This document shows, piece by piece, positions 32,580-43,555 of a stretch of 64,000 bases of DNA. The position numbers were made by a program, and so were the translations under genes. The stretch is from Trissonchulus latispiculum (lineage: Eukaryota > Nematoda > Enoplea > Enoplida > Ironidae). The notes beneath the pieces are model-generated. The model made no database searches. It saw nothing but the letters and a program-made list of their open reading frames with translations, and was not told the origin of the DNA. Position 1 is the stretch's first letter. Each line of letters begins with the position of its first letter. The stretch covers positions 1-64,000 of the forward strand of contig JASAND010020984.1 of the NCBI GenBank assembly GCA_030248195.1, read 5' to 3'.

Positions 32580-35500
32580 CAGGTTGTCACAACACCCACG
32601 GCTGTACCATCGCCTGTACCAACTACTAGTGTAAGTTTAGAAAAACCGAGTACATCGTCTGCTAGTCCATCTGTTGAAACACCGAGTCTACCAGTTATTC
32701 CAGAAGAACAGTCTTCTACCACGACGGATTGGAATTTTAGGGAACTTCTGCGTATAGCTACTTCTTCGGAAATGGAATCAGAAGCTCAAAGAAACCCTTC
32801 TCCGTTCGATCAGAGTTTGAATGTTATACTGAAGACCTCTGAAGGGCAGATGCATTCAGTTCGGTTGATGCAACCCATGGAACAGCATCAGAATCCTAAG
32901 GTTTTGAAACCTTCGGATAGAGCTTCTCAGGTTGAACAGCCAATTTCTATTCTATCGGGAGACTATGTGCTCTCTGAAGGCAAGTACTATGCGTACTTAG
33001 TTCAACCAGCTCGTGCTCTAGCTCCTCGTGGTAGTGAGTATAGTTTCTTTTGTCGATACGTGAAGAATGAGAAGGAACATATTCCAAATTTGTCTGAAAT
33101 TGTTGCTTGTCTAGCGGATCAGAGTAAGCTCTTCCATCGTTGTCTTTATACGATTGGACCTGATAGCTCGGTTGCTATCTACCCCTATGCAGTGATCCTC
33201 TCTACGGAAAGGATTCCTCTAGGTTCGCTAGTTGAAACTATTCCTACGGCAGTTTACCAACCACATCAAGCTGAGTTGGATTATGTGTCGGATTTGGTCT
33301 ATCAGGATATCAGACCACCCAATTTGGGTAATCCGAATATTATTCCTCAACCCATTCGTCATCCTATCTATGCGGTCAGGGTTGATCCTGTTCCGTCTCC
33401 AGCGGTTCCAACTATTCCTCCATCTTTTGTTCCAATTCAGGTTCCTTCAGCAGAACATGTTAAGGCAGCAGATTCCTTTAGGAATGTCGTTCTCAATCCG
33501 GAACCACCAAGGGTTCAGGAACCAACGGTGTCTTCTGCTTATGCGTTTGTTCAGAATGATTCGGAAGGTAGTAAACTCATTCGCCGTATTCCTAATTATC
33601 AGACATGGTTGGAATGTCGTCCAGATACTACGGAGAATCAACAGTTTGAAGTTACAGCTCCTCTTAGTAAGGATGAATACATCACTTGGTTAGATCGTGG
33701 TTTCAGGCAGCAGAATTTTTCTTTTCGTGAAGTTCTTCTCATTTGTAGAGACATTCGTTTCCATCTAGATTTTGGTGTTTCCTTGGAAACTAATATTCCT
33801 GTCTATTCTCCATTTGACATCTATGATAACCTTAGTCATCGTGATATTCAGCGTGCGACAGCAGATATGCTTTCACCGTATGCAGCTTATCGTTTCGCAG
33901 GTAATACTCGGATCACCCCATTACCTGTTTCGTGCAAGGAGAACCCTAAGCTTATGCATCCTATTCTAGCGGCTTTTAGATCTTGTTTTGTGGACCATTT
34001 TCGAGCTAATTGTACCACCATGATTGAACTTCCGATGAATCTTTTGGAGTTGATTAAGTTGCAAGTTGAGGAACAACATCCGAATTGGCCGAAGACCACT
34101 CTTACTCCAGATGTTCGGTTCTTTACCAGCCCAGAGACGGGTCTTGAAGCTCAGGAGTGTACTATTTCGCTTACTTTTCCATCCATGATGGATGCTCAAG
34201 GAAATTTCCATCAGGCTTTTGTTATTTCAGCCAGTGGCCCTTCTCGTCATGAAGCGTTTAAGGCATTTTATCCTAAGATCTTTCCGGAAATTCATAATTG
34301 GCCACATTTGTTGATTCGTCGCTATAGGGAACAGTTGTATCATCTTATGCGTCTTGACAACACTTTGATTGCTGGATGGCGTGCTATTCGTGATGCAACC
34401 ACTTGGTTCATTGTTAAAGGTCGTATTCGAGGTTTCAATTCAGCTTATCTATCTGATTTTGAGCAGGAAGCGGAACTTCTGTTTATGAAGACCTTCTTTC
34501 GCTTTCCTTATGCAGCTAGCTTTATGAATAACGTTGATGGCGGTTTTCTTCTTTTGGATGAGAGTTATCGTTTTCCTTGTGCAGAGACTGCTTATCAGTA
34601 TTTCAAGTGCAAGCTTTTGAACTTGCCAGAACTAGCTGATTGGGTTCTTCGTCATGCTAAGCGACTTAACGGTGTTCAGATTAAGTACTACGTTGACAAT
34701 AAGTTGAAGGATTCTCCATATTTAAGGGAATTTTGGAAACAGACTTATCGACCTCTATTGGCTTACATCACTTGTTGGGAAAAGTTCTATCAGCAGCCAG
34801 AGTTACAACGTTTTCTCTTGGACAATTGTGAGAAGTATTTTGCTAAAGCGGCTAAAGGTCACCCTTTTATGGGAACCGGCTGTGATGCCACTAGTCGCAA
34901 GTCCATGTTTGCTTCGCAACAAACTGGTGAGAATATGATTGGCTGCATGTATATGCATATTCTGTTGTTTTTCATGGTCGATGGTATTATGGACTTGACT
35001 GATGCAACAGGCAACTTACTTACGGGAAATGCAATGCGGGAACGCAAAACCATTATTGGTCAGCGTATGCAGAATGCAGTTAAGGCATATCAGGATGGCA
35101 AACTTTGTCCACCTTATTGGGATCTCGTAGGTCAGTCGCCTTTGCCAAATTTTGTCTTACGTCCATCTGTAGCGGATAAGGATCAAGGTGATCCTACGGG
35201 TACTTATTGTCCGGTTCAACCGTACCAGACGATTTGTTACCTTGAAACAGCTATTCCATTTGATCCTGTTTTCGCGTGTCATCTTTTGGCGAAGAAGTCT
35301 TGTTATTTTCCAGCGGCTCTTTTGCTGCGTGCTCCACAATCAGGAGGATCTCGTCGTCGTCATGAGCAGAAACGGTTACTTTCTGATCTTTTACCTCTTC
35401 AACCTGCTCTACATCATCGTCATACCACCTTGTCAGAACCAGTAGCTGGTAACAAGCCTACACAGGTCAGGCCTCGTTTGGCGCCTGCACCAAATCTTCC

Positions 35501-35759
35501 AGCAAAGGATCCTTCTATTCGTAAACAGTTAACTCAGTGGGATGTTGAGCGGTACATGCCTAGTTTCTCACTTCCAGAGTTGAACAATCAGTGTCCTTTG
35601 CCAATGTTTCCAACAACTTCAGTACCACCTTGTGCAAGTCCTGGAGATGCAATTCCGTTTGAACACTTGCAATTGCGTAGTAAGCCTACTCGTCGAGATT
35701 ATTACCAGCAAAGAAGTCAGCGTCGATCATTGTTGCCTACGCCTAGTCATGAGGTGTAG
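32580..35759 (+). CDS. Large ORF with NADAR (YbiA-like N-glycosidase) domain
   Basis: The frame is open from 32286, but the first ~95 codons are G-tract translation, so the real protein begins at or before 32580; no start can be chosen. About 1060 residues follow. First is a Pro/Ser/Thr-rich N-terminus, then a long unrecognised region. The NADAR domain follows (about residues 747-893 counted from 32286): DESYRFPCAETAYQYFKC (E-x-x-Y-x-x-x-K motif), KFYQQPELQRFLLDN, HPFMGTGCD (equivalent to F-W-G-x-G) and TGENMIGCMYMHI (equivalent to G-x-N-x-L-G-x-L-M). The Arg/Pro-rich tail ends at TAG 35757-35759. NADAR enzymes cleave N-glycosidic bonds; known substrates include riboflavin-pathway intermediates and ADP-ribosylated guanine. 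Codon use is T-rich at third positions, unlike the gypsy pol upstream. The ORF is intact, and its mobile-element status is inferred from context and from the second copy. Confidence 0.78.
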   Translation, partial: QVVTTPTAVPSPVPTTSVSLEKPSTSSASPSVETPSLPVIPEEQSSTTTDWNFRELLRIATSSEMESEAQRNPSPFDQSLNVILKTSEGQMHSVRLMQPMEQHQNPKVLKPSDRASQVEQPISILSGDYVLSEGKYYAYLVQPARALAPRGSEYSFFCRYVKNEKEHIPNLSEIVACLADQSKLFHRCLYTIGPDSSVAIYPYAVILSTERIPLGSLVETIPTAVYQPHQAELDYVSDLVYQDIRPPNLGNPNIIPQPIRHPIYAVRVDPVPSPAVPTIPPSFVPIQVPSAEHVKAADSFRNVVLNPEPPRVQEPTVSSAYAFVQNDSEGSKLIRRIPNYQTWLECRPDTTENQQFEVTAPLSKDEYITWLDRGFRQQNFSFREVLLICRDIRFHLDFGVSLETNIPVYSPFDIYDNLSHRDIQRATADMLSPYAAYRFAGNTRITPLPVSCKENPKLMHPILAAFRSCFVDHFRANCTTMIELPMNLLELIKLQVEEQHPNWPKTTLTPDVRFFTSPETGLEAQECTISLTFPSMMDAQGNFHQAFVISASGPSRHEAFKAFYPKIFPEIHNWPHLLIRRYREQLYHLMRLDNTLIAGWRAIRDATTWFIVKGRIRGFNSAYLSDFEQEAELLFMKTFFRFPYAASFMNNVDGGFLLLDESYRFPCAETAYQYFKCKLLNLPELADWVLRHAKRLNGVQIKYYVDNKLKDSPYLREFWKQTYRPLLAYITCWEKFYQQPELQRFLLDNCEKYFAKAAKGHPFMGTGCDATSRKSMFASQQTGENMIGCMYMHILLFFMVDGIMDLTDATGNLLTGNAMRERKTIIGQRMQNAVKAYQDGKLCPPYWDLVGQSPLPNFVLRPSVADKDQGDPTGTYCPVQPYQTICYLETAIPFDPVFACHLLAKKSCYFPAALLLRAPQSGGSRRRHEQKRLLSDLLPLQPALHHRHTTLSEPVAGNKPTQVRPRLAPAPNLPAKDPSIRKQLTQWDVERYMPSFSLPELNNQCPLPMFPTTSVPPCASPGDAIPFEHLQLRSKPTRRDYYQQRSQRRSLLPTPSHEV

Positions 35760-38700
35760 TGGTTGTCGTATTTTGGTATTCCGCCCAATGGTCGACGTAT
35801 GATCCTAGAGGATCGTAGGTGCGATTGGACTTTTGGTGTATTGGGTATTGACCTGGAGGTCAGTAGGCGGTACTACCAGGGTTCAGGCCTTATTTTTCTT
35901 TTTTTTTGTTTTTCTCTTTTTGTCGTTTTGCAAATACTAAAAACATCTAAATTGACGTAGTTTGAAAGGCAGATTTGTGACGATTTATTTTTCTTAAAAG
36001 GATGATGTTTTGTTTGAGAATTTGTTTTTCGCGAATGTGGAATTAAAACTGGATTCAATTTGTTCTTAGATTTTTAAGGCAATTTAATTGGATTTGAAAG
36101 AGGCTAGAATGTGCAAGATTTTTCTAAAAAGAATAGATAAAGCCTCAGATTGAATAAAGCAGCGGATAATTTGGATAATGTGTGGTCATTTGAGCTGCTC
36201 CTATTTTGGTTTCATTGTTTTTAGTAATTGCCTACAGTCAATATGTATAATCCAGTGTACGTACGAGTATTTTTGAATCTCTTGTTTGTGTTTGTTTTGT
36301 TGTTTAGAATATTGGAATTTTGTAGCATTTTGTATAGTCACGTTTAGACATGTATTTTGATAGTTTGCTGATAGCTACGTTAAATGGAAATGCCTAAAAA
36401 TAGAAATATCATAAAAATCCAAAAATATTGTGTTTTGTTATTGGATATGATTACTTATGTTATTCTACTTAATTTTGGTTGTTATTTGTGGTTGTTAATC
36501 ATTAGCTAGTTACTACTGATAATTTTTGTTTGTTTTCAGCTCGTGCCATTGATAGTATACATATGTGTGTTGTAACTTTGTAATACATTTCACGGAGCAA
36601 GCTCGGCTTTAAGGGTTTTGTGCATAAGTGTTCTGTAGAAATTTAGTTTTTCAAGAGAGCAACTCTAGTCATGAGTGTACAGAATTTTCTATCTTTTCTC
36701 TTTCACTTCTCGATTCTTTCTCTTTCTTAGATTCTATCTTAGATTTCTTTAGAAACTCTATCGTAGTCTTTCACTATCTTTTGACTGTACAGTTTGGCAA
36801 CTCAGTAGAGTCTGCACTGTAATGTATATGTGTGTTTTCTATGACTACGGATACAACTACGGATATAACTACCGAGCGATGACGCGAAATAATGATCAGC
36901 TCCGATCCTGAAATATATTGAGTTAGCCGTTCGATCTCTAACGAGAACACGGTTGTGAACTCGTCCCAAAGAAGCTAAATTACATTCCCCCTCATTCCAA
37001 AATAACTTTAACTTGCCATGACTACAACAGCTACAACTCATCGATTAAAATTTGAACTTTCATATATGTGTCTTATTTGTTTGTTTGTTCTTTATATTTG
37101 TCTTTGATTTTGCTCAGTTTACTAACCCCGTAAAGTGTCTTCTAACCACCGGTAGCTAAGTTTTTGCCATAATTTTGTTGTCATTCTTTGTAGTCATCTT
37201 GTACTTTATGTTTATGCTTTATGAATATGTACAGTTTTGCATTTTTCTTTGCCATATCTATCCTTTTGATTCGTTCAGTATTTTGTTTATACGTGTATCC
37301 CCTTCCTCAGTATTTTTTTCCCTATGTTTAAGTGCTTTATTTTGTGCCTTTAATTTTTATCTTGTTTATGATCAGGCGATCATTTTTCTTTATCCGGCGG
37401 AGGATGTAGTAAATTTTTACTTGATTTAAAATATTTATATTATTGGATTTCTTTCTTATTTAAAATTTCTTTAGATTCTTATAGTTAAAAACTTATATGC
37501 AATATATAATTATACCTCATACCTTGTGCATTGATTTTTGATTTTTGTTACGTAGGATTTCGTGCATTGTTAGCGAATTAGGTTCAGTTTTCGACAGATA
37601 AGATATCTCACGATATCACTACTTGATATAGGAAAATTTAGCCTGGTTCTCTACATTTTATAGTACTTTATGTAGTCTGTATAGCTTAGTTAGGTTATTT
37701 TCACTTGTGTACAGATACTTTGAAACTTGTGTACAGATAAATGTTGTACTTGTACTGTTTGTTTTTGAAAATTTGCTATAAGTGTGAATGTAACGTATAT
37801 TTGTGCGTGTAATTGTGACAGATCAATGAATGTTGTATGATTGTTGTATTTCTCTTTTCATTGTGGCTTTATATAACAGTGGTATTTGGTTACTATTTTC
37901 ATTGTGGGTTCGTTCCGACTCTTTTCAGTCTCTTTTGAGCTTTACCTTTGAAGTTTTCTAGTTTCTAATTTTGACCGTGTTGTATTACTTATGATGTTCT
38001 TTTTGCTAATGGGTGTTTTGGTTTAATTCCCCATGTTTGCTTACATTGAAAGACTTCCAACTGCTACCACTTTATAATTAATTTTTAATTAACTTCACTT
38101 GTTACGTTTTTGTTACCATGGACTTAAACGTGCCAGGATACTGACATAACTGGTCACATGGTATATACTTACTGTGAAAGTTTCAAATTCTTTTAACTTG
38201 AATTATTGGTAGCAACCTCTTCTCCTTACTGCTTTTTAGCAGGCGCTAAAATTCTTTTCACCGGGGGAAGATGTGAAATATCACTAAAATTAACATGCAA
38301 CCGGTCAACCTAAAATGTACTCGTGTGTAGATCCATCGGTTTTTATAGCTAACCTGATCTGCAAGATTTGTCTGATTCAGTGTAGTGTGGTGTTACTGTC
38401 TGTACCGGTTGGGCTCCTGTATTACTTTACCAATAAATTCATTTGTCCGCCACGTGGTTATTTAGTTGGTTACTGCCGAAGCCTCTGGAGTTCATCAGTA
38501 TGGTAATGTTTAGTTATTAGTTAGGTAAGGCACAGCAACTGTGTGCGGAACTAGGCCACGGCTCATACTACCTGCAATCGCCCCGCCAGTAGAATTCAGG
38601 TCTAGTCCAGGCAGTAGGCCTGAATTTAACAAGTCCTCCTTTTAATGTTAATTATTTATATTTTACTTAAAGACTCCAGAAACTTACTCCTAACCTTAAG

Positions 38701-39159
38701 CGAAACACTGGGATTTACTTACTTAATCTTAAATTATACTAAATTAACCTATTTTAATAACCTCTTTGGTTCTTAAATTTTGCGGAAGATCCGAAGGGAA
38801 GTCAGGTAGTCGAGCGAGCTTAGGACCACCCGCCCACCCAGCCGAAATATGCGCTCTGTGAGCTGTGCGAGAGGTTATCTCCTTACCTTAGCCTGAAGAT
38901 GCTCTCTTGAAGCTGACATTGCGGTTCTTTTCTTCTTTTATAATCTGTTTTCTTTTTATAAGGGTACTCTTACCTCGTCGTGACGGCTGGAGGACTTGAT
39001 TTTTCCCAATTGCGCACCGTCCCAGTGGCAAAATAATGGCAGTTTCCAAGCGCATTTTTCTGTCCGGTCGTCACTAGTCCGCTGACGCCAAGTCAGCCTT
39101 AACCTTGTTCTTATATTTAGTCATGTTTAGCTAGTTTGTTGTTTCTTATACAGTTTCAT
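35760..39159 (+). other. T-rich non-coding stretch after the NADAR ORF
   Basis: No ORF is convincing. Two purine-rich phrases resemble polypurine tracts ahead of an LTR: CCGGCGGAGGATGTAGT near 37397 and CCGGGGGAAGATGTGAAAT near 38261, each followed by TG. A GC-richer patch lies at 38520-38620. It may be 3' untranslated or LTR sequence of the element carrying the NADAR ORF. No matching 5' copy was found. Confidence 0.4.
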
Positions 39160-39830
39160 GATTTGTTATGTATTATAACTTGTCTTTTTCGTACGTACGT
39201 TATGAGACCCATTTACCAGAAATTCGCCAAAAATATTCTGAGTTTAAATTTTCGACTACTTTATGGTTATGTGTCCCTCGCAGGAGCTCGGGCGGTAAGC
39301 CCTGGAGAGATCTAATGAGGCGATGTGACGTCGGTCCTCTAAAAATATTAATGTGTGTGTTGATTGAAATTATTTTGGATTGAAATGATGGTAGAAATGT
39401 TAATTTAAGAATGTGTAAAATTTATGTTGAAATTGTGCTGTGAAATTTATTTGAAAATATTTTGTTTGAAATTTTTAGTGTGTTTGTGTGTAAATTACGT
39501 ATCTGTGTATCAGCCAGCCTAGTCACTAGGAGGCGCTGCGTACTTGTCTATTTTCGCAGAGAGTCTCTCCCAGCATCTCGCTTTCTAAGGGCGTCTCAAA
39601 ATTAACCAATCAAATTCTTCCAGCGCTTCTCAAAACTAGTTTAGTCTCCCTATGCCTGTCTGCTTTCAGTCTTGTGTTTTTCTTCTGTCTGAGACGGTCG
39701 TGTTTTGTTCTGCGCTATTTACGTCAGCCCCATATTATCTGTGCTTAATTCTTCTGGGTTATTAGTCTAAAGTGGGGACCACTTTAGACCTTTCTTGCTC
39801 CAGGTGACCCTGTAGAGCTATACTATTATT
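39160..39830 (+). repeat. LTR-like segment, related to 53090-53660
   Basis: TCGCAGGAGCTCG at 39277 is followed by AGCCCTGGAGAGAT. The same order with a few changes occurs at 53190-53230. About 230 bp further on, GGAGGCGCTGCGTACTTGTC matches GGAGGCGCTGTGTGCGCTTGTC at 53400. Sequence between is diverged. A small palindrome, CTAAAGTGGGGACCACTTTAG, ends the region near 39790. The pattern fits two related, not identical, LTRs or untranslated regions. Confidence 0.5.
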
Positions 39831-40622
39831 AATTATTCATTCTTTGTTTAGTTAAAAGTATTTTCTCTCCTTTTCTATGAAAGTTTCTCCCTTTGTTCTC
39901 TTCTCTTAATTTTCTGTGAACCTTTCAAAATTTATCTGAGCAGTTTAAGTCCATTTTGTTAGCCTAGTTTATTGGGGATTGTTTATTGTTTTTGTCTGGT
40001 TTGGTAAAATGTATTTGTCGCCTTTTCCTCTCATATATTGTGAACTTCTGTAAAATTTAGTTAGGCTATTTCTGCGCTGCATTTTCTTGCACTTTCTTTT
40101 TGTACGCAATTTTCGGGGGTCACTCCCTTTGTCAAACATACTTCATTCAAGTAAATGTGGTCTCTTTTTGGACCATTTTGGGGTGACTTCTTAGCCTAAA
40201 AATTTGTATTAGAATTGTATAGTAGGAAAGTAGGGCTTTTCTGAGGTTAATTGGGTAGGTAATTAGATATTTTAAGTATGTACATTTCACCAAATTTGGG
40301 GTAGGTTTCTTATATTTGAGTCCTTGCTCTTCATCGGCGGTTAAACTCCGTTCGGTAGGATTCACTTAGGAAATTTTGGCGAGGTTAGTTAGGTCGACTG
40401 GAACTACATCTCCTCTAGATCAGACGTTCTCCTTGTGCACAGTTTCCCACTCGTAAAGTTTGGTTAGTCCGTACACTTCCAACTTTACGCGACCATGTTT
40501 TTTTACGAATTTTTTGCCGTCGCCCAAAATACAGAACTGTCTTCAGATTGCACAGAATTTTCTTCGTCGTCGCAGAAACAATTTTTACGCAATTTCTCAA
40601 AACTTGTGTTTGCGTGATGGTT
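39831..40622. other. No supported gene
   Basis: T-rich sequence continuing the preceding segment. Short minus-strand ORFs (40147-40365, 40415-40600) have no recognisable features. Confidence 0.3.
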
Positions 40623-42277
40623 CTTTAGATGTAAGGAACCATTTGTTGCTCAGTTCCGATGATTCAAATATAACAGAATATACTATTATGCATTTAAAGT
40701 GGTGTTATCCTTTTGTGCAATACTTTTGTAGTGATTTTTTAAAACGCTATAACTTTCGTAATTTTGGGAGCTGGAAAGAGCTTTAAACGTCGTTTAAAGC
40801 TTATAATTAGGACGTTTACATGAGTTCCCGAAACTAGCAAAATTAGCAAAAAATAAGCAAAAATTTTCTGACATAACGGCTAAATATAGACCAAAACTTT
40901 TTGAACATCGATTTCTAAAAGTTCTTTTTGTGCCATAATATGAAGGACATATGGGCCGAGGGACTTTCTTTTGGATTTGGCTCAGCTGGTCTTAACGGTC
41001 GCGAAAATCGACCGAATGCGCGGTAACACGAAATTTCGCAACTTCGCATTGAGTTTTCTTGCCATTCGAAAAGTTTTAGCCCAAACCAGGAAAAACGTCC
41101 TTCCGCTGAAGTGCGAAATTTCACTCTGCCAAAAATCTCCGTAATCTGTCGAGTAGTTTTTGAGAAATCGATGTTTAAGACAAAATCGCGGCAGTTTTGC
41201 CAAAATGGTTTTTCCGCCAAGTCTCAGCTTAAGATGCTGGTTTTATTGCGGGTATTTTTGAATCATACGGCTCTAATCTTTTACGAAAACTGCTAAAACT
41301 TACGAAATAACCTATTTTCGTGTTCTTTAACGTTCTGGGACTAGTCCCGTATTCTTAGGCGAAAAGATAAGACAGTTTGGCTTTTGGCATTAGGCTCCCA
41401 GTAGGTAGAAAAAAACCGGATTGGTTGCCATGGCTGGAAAGAGGATATGAAAATGAACATTTTTGCTTTTACAATCTTTGAGCTATCTCCAGTGGTTAAG
41501 TCACTATAAGCAAAAACTGTTTTGAGGGTCAAAAATGGTGATTTTCGAGGAAGTCAGTTTTTTCAAAATTACTGCCACATGTTAAAGACAAAGTTGGCTT
41601 ATTTATATCCGATCGATACATCGTCCTAATGCACATTTTAAGAATGCCTATTAGCCGGACTTTATTGCTCTAAGTTACAGATTTGGCCTAAAAACCATTT
41701 TGGCAAAACTGCGATTATTTTGTTTCGAACTTCGATTTCTCAGAAACTACTCGACGGATTCCGGAGATTTTTGGCAGTGTGAAGTTTCGCATTTATGCGG
41801 AGGCAGGTTTTTCGTGGTTTTGGCAAAAACGTTTCAAATTGCAAGAAAACTCAATGCGAAGTTGCGAAATTTCATGTTACCGCACATTTAGCCGATTTTT
41901 TCGAGCGTGAAGACCTCCTCAGACAAAAAACGTCCCTCGGCCCATATGTTCTTCATATCATGGCACAAAAAGTTCTTCAGTTTTGAGAAATCGATGTTCA
42001 AAACTTCTGGCTTATATTCATCCCGTTAGATGTCAGCATGTCAGAAAATTTCTACTACGTTTTTTGCTAATTTCGCCAGTTTCGTACAGATAATAAGCTT
42101 TAAAACGATGTATGAAGCTCTTTCCAACTTCCAAAATTGCTAAAGTTATAGCATTTCAAAACATCACCACAAAAGCACTGCACAAACGAATACCACCACG
42201 TTAGATGCATAATAGTGCATTCTGTTATATTTGAATCATCGGAACTGAGTAGCAAATGGTTGCCTACATCCTAAGAG
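40623..42277. mobile_element. Modular foldback element (F-B'-A-B-F')
   Basis: ATGTAAGGAACCATTTGTTG at the left pairs with the inverse near 42265. The arms (40623-41225 and 41695-42277) are module B seen at 11060-11700. The unpaired centre (41225-41695) is module A, including GGTGCTGG, GGGACTAGTCC and an intact GTGGTTAAGTCAC site. The module order is rearranged compared with 10609-12612. Confidence 0.75.
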
Positions 42278-42367
42278 CTGTAGCTTAAACTTCAACGAAC
42301 TTCAGCTAGCCATTGATAAGCTATAAGATATAGCTGGGTCAAGTATTATCAATATTGCTTCACTCCA

Positions 42368-42724
42368 TCATGATACTTCATGCTGCAACCCATTTAACAA
42401 TCTGGACAGGCCGACTACAGTCTGCACTAGAGATGAGCACGGTGTGAAGTCAGCACGCACTCTTAATTGTAGATTTGTATTGAAATTATTCTTAGATAAC
42501 AAACGCTCAGTGTTTTCGCAGGTTGTGTCTAAATTCACCGGTCCTTTAGCTAATTCGTCAATTAGTTCACGCATGAGTAGTGCAGTTGGGTTTTGAATCG
42601 AGTTGTGGTTTGGTCGGGGATTTTTATGTTTTGCGTCCGATTTTGGTAGTCGAAGTTTACAGAGTTTTGGCGTGACTTTTGTTCTACGTTTTGTCTTGTA
42701 ACTTTCTTGAACGATTTTATAAAT
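42368..42724 (-). CDS. Unidentified 118-codon ORF, minus strand
   Basis: A frame open from after an in-frame TGA (42725-42727) to a TGA at 42368-42370 encodes a basic N-terminal half (phrases like KTKRRTKVTPKL) and then a helical part (MRELIDELAKGPVNL, SLVQTVVGLSRLL). The first Met is at 42574; 68 residues follow. No family was recognised. It could be a gag-like fragment or host remnant cut by the neighbouring foldback. Confidence 0.3.
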   Translation of the reverse strand: MYKIVQESYKTKRRTKVTPKLCKLRLPKSDAKHKNPRPNHNSIQNPTALLMRELIDELAKGPVNLDTTCENTERLLSKNNFNTNLQLRVRADFTPCSSLVQTVVGLSRLLNGLQHEVS

Positions 42725-43280
42725 TCAGTGGCGCTATAGCGCTATAAATTTATTGTACTTTACGTTCGAAATTAATATAATCCAAATTTGGTTTGTCAGT
42801 TTGATGGTCATTTTGTGAGTCTTGTCTAGTTCATTCTTGAATTTGGTAGTAAATTCTTGTATTGTTAATTTATTTTTCTAACTGGACTTAGGGCTTCATT
42901 CCATTGACATCACACAACACGTAGTTTCTGTTGTAGCGGGGCTAGTACCTGATTCTACGTACAAGCATCGCTACCACATCCAATTCCAGAGGATGCGGAG
43001 ACCGTAGCACGAATACAACGAACCGACTACAGGAGACGGCCGGGACAGCCTCGCTAGAGAATAACCGGGTAAATAGCCTGCCCTAAGTGAAGAGAGGCCT
43101 CCTCACTCTCACTATGTTTGGATTCGAGCAAGTAGCCTACCTTGCAGGAGCTCAGTAGACTTAAGCTTAGTAAAGTTAGTAGCAACACTTTGATTACGGC
43201 TATAACAACAAATATTATATAAAGATAATAATAGCAGTTATTTGCAGAGCCCTCAGTTATTCAAACAGACACACAAAAAT
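42725..43280. other. No supported gene
   Basis: A GC-richer patch (42940-43130) contains TTGCAGGAGCTCA, loosely like the LTR-like phrase at 39277, but the match is too short to rely on. The rest is AT-rich. Confidence 0.3.
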
Positions 43281-43555
43281 GAGGCTTAAGGTGCTGGTTT
43301 CCTTTCGGGTATTTTTGACTCCTACGGCTTCAATCCTTTACACAAAGGGCTAAAACTTACGGAATAACCTATTTCCGTGCCCTTTAACATTTTAGGACCA
43401 GTCCCGTATTCTTAGGCCAAAAGATAAGAAAGTTTTGGTTTTTTGGCCTTAAGCTCCCATTAGGTAGACAAGACACGGTATTGGTTGGTTTGGCTGGAAA
43501 GAGGACTCGAAAATGGACATTTTTGCTCTTACAACCTTTGAGCTATCTCCAGAGG
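43281..43555 (+). mobile_element. Module A, left part, cut by the TTAA element
   Basis: It begins GGTGCTGGTTTCCTTTCGGG, as at 10615, and runs to the TTAA at 43556. The rest of the module resumes at 46912 after the inserted element. Uncut copies are at 10609-11060 and 41225-41695. Confidence 0.85.

Noticed and set aside
42940..43160. Possible LTR related to 39160-39830
   Set aside because: Only the short phrase GCAGGAGCTC is shared; no further collinear match.
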